Assembly: GCF_001702265.1 (NCBI RefSeq) | Contig: NZ_MAUE01000040.1 | Location: 1-64,000 of the forward strand | Length of the DNA: 64,000 bases | Source: Pseudomonas aylmerensis | GTDB taxonomy: Bacteria > Pseudomonadota > Gammaproteobacteria > Pseudomonadales > Pseudomonadaceae | Direction: 5' to 3' | In this document: positions 53,279 through 61,399 of the stretch, piece by piece | Layout of the letters: every line of letters starts with the position of its first letter | How positions within the stretch are numbered: the first letter of the stretch is position 1 | Position numbers and translations under genes: made by a program | The notes under the pieces: model-generated | What the model saw: only the letters and a program-made list of their open reading frames with translations | Database searches by the model: none | Told to the model about the DNA's origin: nothing

Positions 53279-54094
53279 ATGCCAAACCCTCTTGTGCGCT
53301 CGGCGCTGTTTGTTCCCGGTAGCCGACCGGAGCGTTTTTCCAAGGCGCTGGCCAGTGGTGCCGACGCGGTGATCGTGGATTTTGAAGATGCGGTGGAAGA
53401 ACCCCTCAAGCGCCAGGCGCGGGATAACCTCGCGGCGTTTTTGACCGCCAATCCCAGTGCCCAGGTCTGGGTGCGCATCAACGCGCCGGAGCATGCCGAG
53501 CACTTCGAAGATGTGGCGTTCTGCAAAGCCCATGCAAATGTGGCCGGCGTGTTGTTGCCGAAGGTGGAAAGTGCCGCCCAGGTCGCCGTGGTGGCCGCCA
53601 CCGGCAAAGTGATCTGGCCGATTATCGAGAGTGCGCGCGGTTTGTTGGCGGTGGCTGAAATCGCCCGTGCGCCGCAGGTGCAACGCCTGTCGTTCGGTGG
53701 CCTGGACCTGGCGCTGGACTTGAACCTGAGCAGCCAAACGCCGGCCGCGCAGTTCGCCCTCGACCAGGCGCGCCTGGCGTTGATCGTGCATTCGCGCGCG
53801 GCGGGTTTGGTGGCGCCGCTGGACGGCGTGCACCCGGCCATCGATGACCCCGAGGGCCTGCGCCGTTCGGTCCGGCATGCGTATGAAATGGGCTTTGCCG
53901 GCGCGCTGTGCATTCATCCCCGGCAGGTGGCGGTGATCCACGAGGCGCTGGCGCCGAGCGCAGCAGACCTGGCCTGGGCCAAGCGCGTGGTAGACGGCGG
54001 CGCCGATGGGGCAGGGGCCTATCAGGTCGATGGGCAGATGGTCGATGCGCCGGTGCTGTTGCGTGCGCAGAGACTGCTGGCTGCGCATAAATAA
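53279..54094 (+). CDS. ccl: (S)-citramalyl-CoA lyase (CitE-like)
   Basis: 271 aa from the ATG at 53279 (AAGGAA upstream). TIM-barrel lyase of the HpcH/HpaI-CitE type: R66 (VRINAP), E117 (WPIIESARG) and D143 (FGGLDLALD) are the CoA- and Mg-binding residues. It should cleave citramalyl-CoA to acetyl-CoA and pyruvate, the last step of itaconate breakdown. Gap to ict is 122 bp, filled by a REP palindrome. Confidence 0.87.
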   Translation: MPNPLVRSALFVPGSRPERFSKALASGADAVIVDFEDAVEEPLKRQARDNLAAFLTANPSAQVWVRINAPEHAEHFEDVAFCKAHANVAGVLLPKVESAAQVAVVAATGKVIWPIIESARGLLAVAEIARAPQVQRLSFGGLDLALDLNLSSQTPAAQFALDQARLALIVHSRAAGLVAPLDGVHPAIDDPEGLRRSVRHAYEMGFAGALCIHPRQVAVIHEALAPSAADLAWAKRVVDGGADGAGAYQVDGQMVDAPVLLRAQRLLAAHK

Positions 54095-54111
54095 CTCACA
54101 CAACCCCAGCT

Positions 54112-54136
54112 GTAGGCGCCGGCCAGCCAGCGCCCG
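54112..54136. repeat. REP-like fragment
   Basis: TGTAGGCGCCGGCCAGCCAG is half of the palindrome class seen at 53170. It lies between ccl and the TRAP genes; the rest of that 170-bp gap holds nothing recognised beyond the dctP-like ribosome-binding site. Confidence 0.6.
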
Positions 54137-54267
54137 GATTGGATCTTCGTTGTGTGCCGGAGCCGCGTTCGTCCACGCCGAACGCAGGTATCTAAAATTC
54201 GAAATTCACTACACGCATGACATCAGGCACCTTGCCCTACAACACAACAATAAGAAGGTGATTTCCC

Positions 54268-55251
54268 ATGCTCAAGCTTTCCCGGGCGCTGCTGTGCGCC
54301 GCCACCTTGTTCGCTGCGGGCCTGGCCCAGGCGGCGGATCCGATTGTCATCAAGTTCGCCCACGTGGTCGCCGAAAACACCCCCAAGGGCCAGGGCGCGT
54401 TGCTGTTCAAGAAACTCGCCGAAGAGCGCCTGCCGGGCAAGGTCAAGGTCGAGGTGTACCCCAACTCGTCGCTGTTCGGCGATGGCAAGGAGATGGAGGC
54501 GCTGCTGCTGGGCGACGTGCAGATGCTGGCGCCGTCGCTGGCCAAGTTCGAGCAATACACCAAGCAAGTGCAGATCTATGACCTGCCGTTCCTGTTCAAC
54601 GACCTCGCTGCCGTCGACCGTTTCCAGGCTGCCCAGGGCAAGGCCCTGCTGACCTCGATGCAGGACAAGAACATCCTCGGCCTGGCCTATTGGCACAACG
54701 GCCTCAAGCAACTCTCGTCCAACAAGGCCCTGCATGAACCCAAGGACGCCCGTGGCCTGAAGTTCCGCGTGCAGGCCTCCAGTGTGCTTGAAGAGCAGTT
54801 CAAGGCGATCCGCGCCAACCCGCGCAAGATGAGCTTCGCCGAGGTGTACCAGGGCCTGCAGACCGGCACCGTGAATGGCACCGAGAACACCTGGTCGAAC
54901 TATGAGAGCCAGAAGGTCAACGAGGTGCAGAAGTACTTCACCGAGTCCAATCATGGCCTGATCGACTACATGGTGATCACCAACGCCACTTTCTGGAACG
55001 GCCTGCCGCCGGACATCCGCAGCACGCTGGAGCAGATCATGGTCGAGGTCACCGTCGAGGTGAACAAACAGGCCGAGGCGCTGAACCAGTCGGCCAAGCA
55101 GAAGATCGTCGACGCCAAGACCAGCGAGATCATCGAGCTGACCCCCGAGCAACGCCAGCTGTGGCGCGAAGCCATGCGTCCGGTGTGGCAGAAGTTCGAG
55201 GGTGAGATCGGGGCTGACCTGATCAAGGCAGCCGACGCTTCCAACCAGTAA
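54268..55251 (+). CDS. TRAP transporter substrate-binding protein (DctP family)
   Basis: 327 aa. Signal peptide MLKLSRALLCAATLFAAGLAQA, then IVIKFAHVVAENTPKGQGA, the DctP start. The conserved Arg that binds the carboxylate is in LKFRVQAS, with GLQTGTVNGTENTWSNY downstream. It is a periplasmic binding protein for a C4-C5 dicarboxylate, here by context itaconate. AAGAAGG precedes the ATG. The two membrane subunits follow on the same strand after a REPIN. Confidence 0.9.
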   Translation: MLKLSRALLCAATLFAAGLAQAADPIVIKFAHVVAENTPKGQGALLFKKLAEERLPGKVKVEVYPNSSLFGDGKEMEALLLGDVQMLAPSLAKFEQYTKQVQIYDLPFLFNDLAAVDRFQAAQGKALLTSMQDKNILGLAYWHNGLKQLSSNKALHEPKDARGLKFRVQASSVLEEQFKAIRANPRKMSFAEVYQGLQTGTVNGTENTWSNYESQKVNEVQKYFTESNHGLIDYMVITNATFWNGLPPDIRSTLEQIMVEVTVEVNKQAEALNQSAKQKIVDAKTSEIIELTPEQRQLWREAMRPVWQKFEGEIGADLIKAADASNQ

Positions 55252-55277
55252 TTGATTGCTGAAACAAACCCGACTCC

Positions 55278-55364
55278 TGTGGGAGCGGGCTTGCCCGCGA
55301 TGGCATCACCTCGGTGTTCCTCAAAGACCGAGTCGCCCGCATCGCAGGCAAGCCAGCTCCCACA
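55278..55364. repeat. REPIN between DctP and DctQ genes
   Basis: TGTGGGAGCGGGCTTGCCCG is mirrored by CAGGCAAGCCAGCTCCCACA. It separates the highly expressed binding-protein gene from the membrane-subunit genes, a place where such palindromes often limit downstream message or protect the upstream part. Confidence 0.85.
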
Positions 55365-55426
55365 TTGATCCGGTTTCGTCAGTGACTTGTCGTGAATACC
55401 CCCGTCCAGTTTCGCGAGGTTTTGCC

Positions 55427-56059
55427 ATGCAAACGCTAAGGCGCGTCTGGGAGCACCTGGAGGAAGGCTTTATTGCCTTCCTGCTGGCCGCCATGACCCT
55501 GGTGACGTTCGTCTACGTCATGCTCAACAACATCTACACGCTGTTTTTCTCGCTGGCCGACAAATGGGCCTTGAGCAGCAATTTCTTCAATGCCCTGGGC
55601 GACCACACCATGACCTGGGCCCAGGACATGACCTGGAGCGTGGCGCTGACCAAGGCGATGTTCGGCTGGTTGATCTTCTTTGGCATTTCCTACGGCGTGC
55701 GCACCGCCGGCCATCTGGGCGTGGACGCCTTGGTCAAGCTGACCAAGCGCCCGGTGCAACGCGTGCTCGGGATGCTCGCGTGCCTGTGCTGCCTGGCCTA
55801 CGCCGGGCTGTTCATGGTCGCCAGCTACAAGTGGGTCAGCGCGGTGATGACGGCCCATATCGGCGCCGAGGACCTCGACCAGTACGGCGTCGACGTCGGC
55901 GACATCGTGATCATCGTGCCGATCGGCTTTGCCCTGGTGTTTATCCGCTACCTGGAAATTTTCTACCGCATCTTTACCCACCGTCAGGTCGGGTTGGGCC
56001 TGGCCGACGAGGCCGGTGAGGCCAGCAAGTTGGCTGGCAGCCATGAGGAGCGTCACTGA
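55427..56059 (+). CDS. TRAP transporter small membrane subunit (DctQ family)
   Basis: 210 aa from the ATG at 55427 (GAGG 7 nt upstream). Four helices: FIAFLLAAMTLVTFVYVML, a second near 85-100 (AMFGWLIFFGISYGVRTAGHLGVDALVKL), a third and a fourth (VGDIVIIVPIGFALVFIRYLEIFYRIF). The GVDALVKLTKRPVQR loop is typical of DctQ. It pairs with the large subunit; its stop overlaps the DctM ATG by one base (TGATG). Confidence 0.9.
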   Translation: MQTLRRVWEHLEEGFIAFLLAAMTLVTFVYVMLNNIYTLFFSLADKWALSSNFFNALGDHTMTWAQDMTWSVALTKAMFGWLIFFGISYGVRTAGHLGVDALVKLTKRPVQRVLGMLACLCCLAYAGLFMVASYKWVSAVMTAHIGAEDLDQYGVDVGDIVIIVPIGFALVFIRYLEIFYRIFTHRQVGLGLADEAGEASKLAGSHEERH

Positions 56060-57339
56060 TGGCCGTGCTCTGTCTATTCCTGCTGTTGTTCGTGTTCATG
56101 TTCCTCGGCGTGCCCATCGCGATTTCCCTGGGCCTGTCCGGCGCGGTGTCGATCCTGATGTTCAGCCAGGACTCGGTGAGTTCGCTGGCGATCAAGCTGT
56201 TCGAAACCTCGGACGCCTACACCTTCCTGGCGATTCCGTTCTTCCTGCTGTCCGGTGCGTTCATGACCACGGGCGGCGTGGCGCAGCGCCTGATCGACTT
56301 CGCCAACGCCTGTGTCGGGCATATCCGTGGCGGCCTCGCGATTGCGGCGGTGCTGGCGTGCATGCTGTTCGCGGCGCTGTCCGGCTCGTCACCGGCGACG
56401 GTGGCGGCGGTGGGCTCGATTGCCGTGGCGGGAATGGTGCGCTCCGGTTACCCGAAGGAATTCGGCGCGGGGATCATCTGCAACGCCGGCACCCTGGGCA
56501 TCCTGATTCCGCCGTCGATCGTGATGGTGGTGTACTCGGCGGCGACGGAAACCTCGGTGGGCAAGTTGTTCATGGCCGGGGTGATTCCCGGCCTGCTGCT
56601 GGGGCTGATGCTGATGGTCGCGATCTACATTGTCGCGCGCATCAAGAAGCTGCCGGCGCAACCGCGCGCGACCTTTCGTGAATGGCTGACCTGCGCACGC
56701 CGTGCATTCTGGGGCCTGTTGCTGCTGGTGATTATCCTCGGCGGCATCTACAGCGGCATGTTCACCCCGACCGAAGCGGCGGCGGTGGCGGCGGTGTACT
56801 CGGCGTTTGTCGCGCTGTTCATCTACAAGGACATGACGTTTCGCGACTGCCCCAAGGTGCTGCTGGAGTCCGGGCGCCTGGCGATCATGCTGATGTTTAT
56901 CATCGCCAACGCCATGCTCTTTGCGCATGTGCTGACCACCGAGCAGATCCCGCAGGAAATCACCGCGTGGGTGATCTCCGAAGGGCTGACGCCGATCGGC
57001 TTTCTGATCATGGTCAACATTGTGTTGCTGGTGGCGGGGAGCTTCATGGAGCCGTCGGCGATTGTGCTGATCCTGGCGCCGATCTTTTTCCCGATTGCGA
57101 TGAAGCTGGGCATTGACCCGATTCACCTGGGGATCGTGATGGTGGTCAACATGGAAATCGGCCTGGTCCACCCGCCGGTCGGGTTGAACCTGTTCGTGAC
57201 CTCGGCGGTGACCGGCCTGAGCCTCGGGCAGACGATTCGCGCGGCGTTGCCGTGGCTGATGATCCTGCTGGTGTTCCTGATCATGGTCACGTACCTGCCG
57301 TTCATCTCGCTGGCGTTGCCGCACTGGCTGGGCATGTAA
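56059..57339 (+). CDS. TRAP transporter large membrane subunit (DctM family)
   Basis: 426 aa, 11-12 helices; it is the sodium-coupled transport channel. Signatures: FAALSGSSPATVAAVGSIAV, NAGTLGILIPPSIVMVVYS and NMEIGLVHPPVGLNLFVTSA. Together with DctP and DctQ it should import the dicarboxylate used by the ict/ich/ccl enzymes. It is the last gene of the cluster and is followed by a REP hairpin. Confidence 0.93.
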   Translation: MAVLCLFLLLFVFMFLGVPIAISLGLSGAVSILMFSQDSVSSLAIKLFETSDAYTFLAIPFFLLSGAFMTTGGVAQRLIDFANACVGHIRGGLAIAAVLACMLFAALSGSSPATVAAVGSIAVAGMVRSGYPKEFGAGIICNAGTLGILIPPSIVMVVYSAATETSVGKLFMAGVIPGLLLGLMLMVAIYIVARIKKLPAQPRATFREWLTCARRAFWGLLLLVIILGGIYSGMFTPTEAAAVAAVYSAFVALFIYKDMTFRDCPKVLLESGRLAIMLMFIIANAMLFAHVLTTEQIPQEITAWVISEGLTPIGFLIMVNIVLLVAGSFMEPSAIVLILAPIFFPIAMKLGIDPIHLGIVMVVNMEIGLVHPPVGLNLFVTSAVTGLSLGQTIRAALPWLMILLVFLIMVTYLPFISLALPHWLGM

Positions 57340-57362
57340 CCGGCGAAAACACTGCACTACCC

Positions 57363-57398
57363 TGTGGGAGCCGGGCGAGTCGCACCGCCGCTCCCACA
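57363..57398. repeat. REP hairpin between convergent dctM-like and ampC
   Basis: TGTGGGAGC is mirrored by GCTCCCACA around an 18-bp loop. It may end both transcripts, but there is no T run for a standard terminator. Confidence 0.75.
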
Positions 57399-57418
57399 GT
57401 TCAGTTTTGTGTCGGATC

Positions 57419-58573
57419 TCAGTTATCCATCGCGCTCAAAAGCGCATGCGCGACTTTCACGCGCTCACCATTCGGGTAGTTCTTGTTCGCCAGGATCACC
57501 ACCCCCAGCCCCTTGCTCGGCACGTAGGCCACATAGGCGCCAAAGCCATTGGTGGAACCGGTCTTGTTCACCCACGTATCGGCGAGCGGCGCTCGTGGCG
57601 GGGTCAGCCAGTTGACCGGGTGCGGCTGCATGGCCATTTTTGTGGAGTTACCGTCGAGCAATACCTGAAGCGGGACCGGGTAGGGGTACATTTCCCAGCC
57701 GAGCCCCTGGGTCATGCCGTCCACGGTGTAATAGCCGGTGTGAGTGGCGCCTATCGCCTGCTGCAAGGTTTTACTCAGGCGCGTCGGGTGCATGTTCACT
57801 TCAACGTAGTGCAGCAGGTCAGCGGCACTAGTCTTGATCCCGTAGGCTTCGCTGTCCAGGGCGCCGGGGCTGACGCGTACCGGTTTGCCGTCCTTGCCAT
57901 AGCCTTGGGCGTAGAGGCTCATTTGGCTTTTCGGCACGTTGATGAAGGTGTGCTTGAGCCCGAGTTGGGGCAGCAGGGTGTTTTCCATCAGTTGATCGAA
58001 CGGCTGCTTCAGGCTTTGTGCCGCGAGGTAGCCGAACAGGCCCAGGCTCGGGTTGGAGTACAAGCGCTGGGTGCCAGGCGCGAAGTCGGGTTTCCAGTGC
58101 TGGAAGTAGCTGAGCATGTGCTGGTTGTTATCCGCCTCGGCGGGAAACAGCAGGGGCAGGCCGCCGGCCGTGTAGGTGCCGAGGTTGAGCACGCTGACGT
58201 GATCGAACGTGCCGCCGGCGAGTGCGGGCAAATAGTGGCTGGCTTTGTCGGAGAGCGTGAGTGTGCCGCTGGCCACCGCATAACCGGCGAGGGTCGCGGC
58301 GAAAGTCTTGCTCACCGAACCGACTTCAAACAGGGTGTCTTCACTGACGGCTTGCTGTGTGTCTTTGCTGGCGACGCCGTAGTTAAAGTATTGCGCCTTG
58401 CCGTCCTTGATCACGCCGACGACCAGGCCGGAAATAGACTGCTGCTGCATCAGGGGTTTGATGCTGGCGTCGGCAACGGCCTGCAGGTCGGCGGCGGCCA
58501 GGCAGTGGCTGGCACTTAAAAAGGCCGCGATGGCGGTGAAATTAAGCACGCCAGACCGTAAATGTTTGGGCAT
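57419..58573 (-). CDS. ampC: Class C beta-lactamase (AmpC)
   Basis: 384 aa from the ATG at 58573. Signal peptide ends SHCLAAA. The serine beta-lactamase motifs are S86-V-S-K89 (VGSVSKTFAA), Y172-S-N174 and K337-T-G339, all intact. The length (mature about 358 aa) fits class C cephalosporinases. It should hydrolyse cephalosporins in the periplasm. The facing LysR gene is AmpR, and the 125-bp gap has an AmpR-box-like sequence, so induction by muropeptides is expected. Confidence 0.93.
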   Translation of the reverse strand: MPKHLRSGVLNFTAIAAFLSASHCLAAADLQAVADASIKPLMQQQSISGLVVGVIKDGKAQYFNYGVASKDTQQAVSEDTLFEVGSVSKTFAATLAGYAVASGTLTLSDKASHYLPALAGGTFDHVSVLNLGTYTAGGLPLLFPAEADNNQHMLSYFQHWKPDFAPGTQRLYSNPSLGLFGYLAAQSLKQPFDQLMENTLLPQLGLKHTFINVPKSQMSLYAQGYGKDGKPVRVSPGALDSEAYGIKTSAADLLHYVEVNMHPTRLSKTLQQAIGATHTGYYTVDGMTQGLGWEMYPYPVPLQVLLDGNSTKMAMQPHPVNWLTPPRAPLADTWVNKTGSTNGFGAYVAYVPSKGLGVVILANKNYPNGERVKVAHALLSAMDN

Positions 58574-58652
58574 GATAAGGCTTCCATGAGAGTGATCGAT
58601 TGAAAAGAGCCTGCGCGGGCGAGGCAAATGTATGCAGTTCGCCAACCCTGGG

Positions 58653-58676
58653 CAAACGATGATATCTCGCAGCAGC
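58653..58676 (-). promoter_or_regulatory. Putative AmpR-binding site
   Basis: On the minus strand GGCTGCTGCGAGATATCATC resembles the AmpR half-site CTGCTGC-T/A-rich arrangement known from other ampR-ampC gaps. It lies about 80-105 bp before the ampC ATG and 22-46 bp before the ampR ATG. Match by eye. Confidence 0.45.
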
Positions 58677-58698
58677 CATTAGAAATTCTGGGGTCACT

Positions 58699-59574
58699 AT
58701 GCTTCGCTCCCATCTGCCGCTGAATGCCTTGCGCGCCTTCGAAGCCGCCGCCCGGCACCTGAGCTTTACCCGCGCCGCCATCGAACTGTGCGTGACCCAG
58801 GCGGCGGTCAGCCATCAGGTCAAGAGCCTGGAGGCGCAGCTCAATGTCACCTTGTTCAAGCGCCTGCCACGCGGGCTGATGCTCACCCGCGAAGGCGAGA
58901 CCCTGCTGCCGGTGGTGCGTGAATCGTTCGACCGCATTGCACATACCTTAGGCCAGTTCGAGGGCGGGCATTACCGCGAGGTCCTCACGGTCGGTGCGGT
59001 CGGCACCTTTGCCGTCGGCTGGCTGCTGCCACGCCTGCCGGACTTCCAGAGCCGCTACCCGTTTATCGACCTGCGCCTGTCGACCCACAACAACCGCGTC
59101 GACGTAGCTGCCGAAGGCCTGGATTACGCGATCCGCTTCGGCGCCGGTGCCTGGCACGGCACCGATGCATGCCAACTGCTCGAAGCCCCCTTGACCGTGT
59201 TGTGCGTCCCGCAGATCGCCGAGCAACTGCACGCGCCGGCCGACCTGTTGAAGCACACGCTGCTGCGCTCCTACCGTGCCGATGAGTGGAACCTGTGGTT
59301 CCAGGCCGCCGGGCTGCCCGCCGACACCCTGGTACCGCGCAGCATTGTGTTCGACTCGTCGCTGGCGATGATGGAAGCGGCGCTGCAAGGCATCGGCGTG
59401 GCACTGGCACCGGCGATGATGTTCTCGCGGCAACTGGAGAGTGATGCGATTCGCCAGCCGTTCGCGGTGGGCATTACCACGGGCAGTTATTGGTTGACGC
59501 GCTTGCAGTCGCGGGTTGAAACACCGGCGATGGCGGCGTTCAAGGCATGGTTGTGCGAAGTGCCTGATCACTGA
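58699..59574 (+). CDS. ampR: AmpR-type LysR regulator
   Basis: 291 aa. Helix-turn-helix in HLSFTRAAIELCVTQAAVSHQVKSLE, very close to AmpR. The effector domain has TVGAVGTFAVGWLLPRLPDFQSRYPFIDLRLSTHNNRVDVA, another AmpR hallmark, and GAGAWHGTDACQLL. It diverges from ampC and should activate it on binding anhydro-muropeptides and repress it on UDP-muramyl pentapeptide. Confidence 0.93.
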   Translation: MLRSHLPLNALRAFEAAARHLSFTRAAIELCVTQAAVSHQVKSLEAQLNVTLFKRLPRGLMLTREGETLLPVVRESFDRIAHTLGQFEGGHYREVLTVGAVGTFAVGWLLPRLPDFQSRYPFIDLRLSTHNNRVDVAAEGLDYAIRFGAGAWHGTDACQLLEAPLTVLCVPQIAEQLHAPADLLKHTLLRSYRADEWNLWFQAAGLPADTLVPRSIVFDSSLAMMEAALQGIGVALAPAMMFSRQLESDAIRQPFAVGITTGSYWLTRLQSRVETPAMAAFKAWLCEVPDH

Positions 59575-59586
59575 AGTTGGGTCGAC

Positions 59587-59800
59587 CTGTGGTGAGGGGG
59601 CTAGTCCTGTAGTGAGGGGGCAAGCCCCCTCACCACAGGAAACCCCTTCTGCCCAGGACAGCCCCCTCACCACAGGAAACCCTTTCTGCCCAGAACAAGC
59701 CCCCTTGCCACAGGACAACCCCTCTGCCCAGGACAACTCCCCTTGGCACAGGACAACCTCTGCAGAGGACAAACTCCCCCCACAGTATTTGTGCTGTCCT
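59587..59800. repeat. Short imperfect tandem and inverted repeats
   Basis: A CTGTGGTGAGGGGGC / GCCCCCTCACCACAG palindrome starts the region. Degenerate copies follow of a unit of roughly 35 bp, then shorter, with CCCAGGACAACCCC and CCACAGGACAACC cores. It resembles the spacer at 7735 in having REP-like palindromes with decaying repeats beside them. No gene in it. Confidence 0.7.
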
Positions 59801-59860
59801 TGGTGTCACGCCTCATGCGATTCTCACCCTTGGCCCAAAGGCTTATCACAAGGAGCCTCG

Positions 59861-60754
59861 ATGCAAACTTCCGGCGTGGACATCCGTCAACTCAAGGCCT
59901 TTGTGGTGGTGGCCGAGGAGCTCAGTTTTGTGCGCGCCGCGACTCGCCTGCATGTCTCGCAACCGGCGCTGTCCCAGACGATCCGCCAGTTCGAGGCGCT
60001 GCTGGACGTGCAGCTGTTCCAGCGCAACACCCGCAACGTCGCACTGACGGAGGCGGGCTTGGCGTTGCTGGTGGAAGCGCGAGACATCGTCAACGGTGTC
60101 AGCCGCCTGGTACGCACCGCCCAGGAACATGCACGCGGGGTACGCGGTTCCCTGAATATCGGTTTCTTGATCGGCGCGGGTGTCGACCTGATGCCACAGA
60201 TCCTCAGCGTGTTCGCCAGGCGCTATCCCGAGATTGAACTGGTGGTGCGTGAATACGATTTCGGTTCGCCCCACGCCGGCATTGACGACGGTATGGACGT
60301 CGCGGTGTTGCGCCCGCCGCTGGGCCTGTCGGAGATCGAGTTGCACACGCTGGTCACCGAGCCGTGCGTGGCCTGTCTGGCGTCCGGGCATCGCTTGGCC
60401 GGCGAGAGTCGCGTGAGCATTCATGACCTGCTCGACGAGCCGATCATCGCCGCGCCGGGCAGCGGTGTATGGCGCAGCTACTGGACCGCCGACGCCTATC
60501 GCAATGGCCAGCCGGCGCGCATCGTGCACGAAGCCTCGACGGTGGAAACCGAATTGCAGGCAGTCGCCGCCGAGCGCGGCATCAGCATCACCGCGCTGTC
60601 CACGGCACGCTTCTACGCGCGGCCGGGGCTGGCGTTTCCGGTGATCGCTGATATGCCGATGTGCGCCGTCGCGGTGGCCTTGCCGCCACATCCCAGCGTG
60701 GCCGCGCGCAACTTTGCCGAATTGGCGCTGGAAGTCGCCCGCAGCCGGGGCTAG
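59861..60754 (+). CDS. LysR-family transcriptional regulator
   Basis: 297 aa from the ATG at 59861, with AAGGAG about 7 nt upstream. The HTH is LSFVRAATRLHVSQPALSQTIRQFE. The effector domain is of the BenM/CatR type (GSLNIGFLIGAGVDLMPQILSVFARRYPEIEL; DVAVLRPP), so an aromatic or acid ligand is possible. Its stop abuts the stop of the convergent DUF1349 gene (60754/60755). The target is not evident. Confidence 0.9.
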   Translation: MQTSGVDIRQLKAFVVVAEELSFVRAATRLHVSQPALSQTIRQFEALLDVQLFQRNTRNVALTEAGLALLVEARDIVNGVSRLVRTAQEHARGVRGSLNIGFLIGAGVDLMPQILSVFARRYPEIELVVREYDFGSPHAGIDDGMDVAVLRPPLGLSEIELHTLVTEPCVACLASGHRLAGESRVSIHDLLDEPIIAAPGSGVWRSYWTADAYRNGQPARIVHEASTVETELQAVAAERGISITALSTARFYARPGLAFPVIADMPMCAVAVALPPHPSVAARNFAELALEVARSRG

Positions 60755-61330
60755 TCAGGACAGGTCGTGCAGTGACTTGCCGTTGGGCGCGCCCACCTGC
60801 CATTCGGAAAACCGCACCTGCAGCCCTGCGCGTTCCGGTGTGCAGCAGTAGGGGCCCACCTGGTAGGACGCGGCGACCGGGAAGGGCGCCAGGCGCACCA
60901 GCGGCCAGTGCACGCCGTCCACTGACACTTGCACCCGCAGCACGCCATTGGCCACCGTGGCGCGAATCCAGAATGCCTGCGGGTCACCGGGAAAGACACC
61001 GGTGGCCCAGTCCGAGACCTCGTCGGTCAACACGCTGCTGAGCAGCGTCACGCCATCCGACAACTCGGCGCCGATCTTCACCCAATGCGCTTCATCCACT
61101 CGCACCATCAAGCCGGCCTGGTCGTAAAGCTCGGCGAAGGCGCCTTCGACTTTCACCTGGGCGGTGAATGCGCCGGCAGTTTGCACGTGCAGGAAGTGGC
61201 CGTTGTCGCGGACAAATCCATAATGGGTTTCACGCCAGAAGTCAGCGTGGGCATCGGTGACGACGGTCAGGTGGTCAGCCTGCCGCGTCCATTGTTGCGG
61301 CGGGTTGAGCCAGGTGGCCTGTGCAAACAT
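60755..61330 (-). CDS. DUF1349 domain protein
   Basis: 191 aa, nearly all one concanavalin-like beta-sandwich. ELYDQAGLMVRVDEAHWVKIGAEL and the later QVGPYCCTPERAGLQVRFSEW are the DUF1349 signature. No signal peptide. The family has no proven activity (often annotated as regulation of enolase protein 1). It follows the APC permease on the same strand after a terminator. Confidence 0.88.
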   Translation of the reverse strand: MFAQATWLNPPQQWTRQADHLTVVTDAHADFWRETHYGFVRDNGHFLHVQTAGAFTAQVKVEGAFAELYDQAGLMVRVDEAHWVKIGAELSDGVTLLSSVLTDEVSDWATGVFPGDPQAFWIRATVANGVLRVQVSVDGVHWPLVRLAPFPVAASYQVGPYCCTPERAGLQVRFSEWQVGAPNGKSLHDLS

Positions 61331-61358
61331 CGGTCAATCTCCTTGAGGGTGACAACAC

Positions 61359-61380
61359 AAAACCCCGCGTACGGGGTTTT
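61359..61380 (-). terminator. Intrinsic terminator after the APC permease
   Basis: AAAACCCCG / CGGGGTTTT with a CGTA loop region; on the minus strand the stem is followed by TTTTGTGTTG. It separates the permease from DUF1349. Confidence 0.8.
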
Positions 61381-61399
61381 ATGCAGGGCCTGGTGCGGG

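Noticed and set aside
57363..57398. Hairpin considered as an intrinsic terminator
   Set aside because: It lacks a T run on either strand and matches the REP class.
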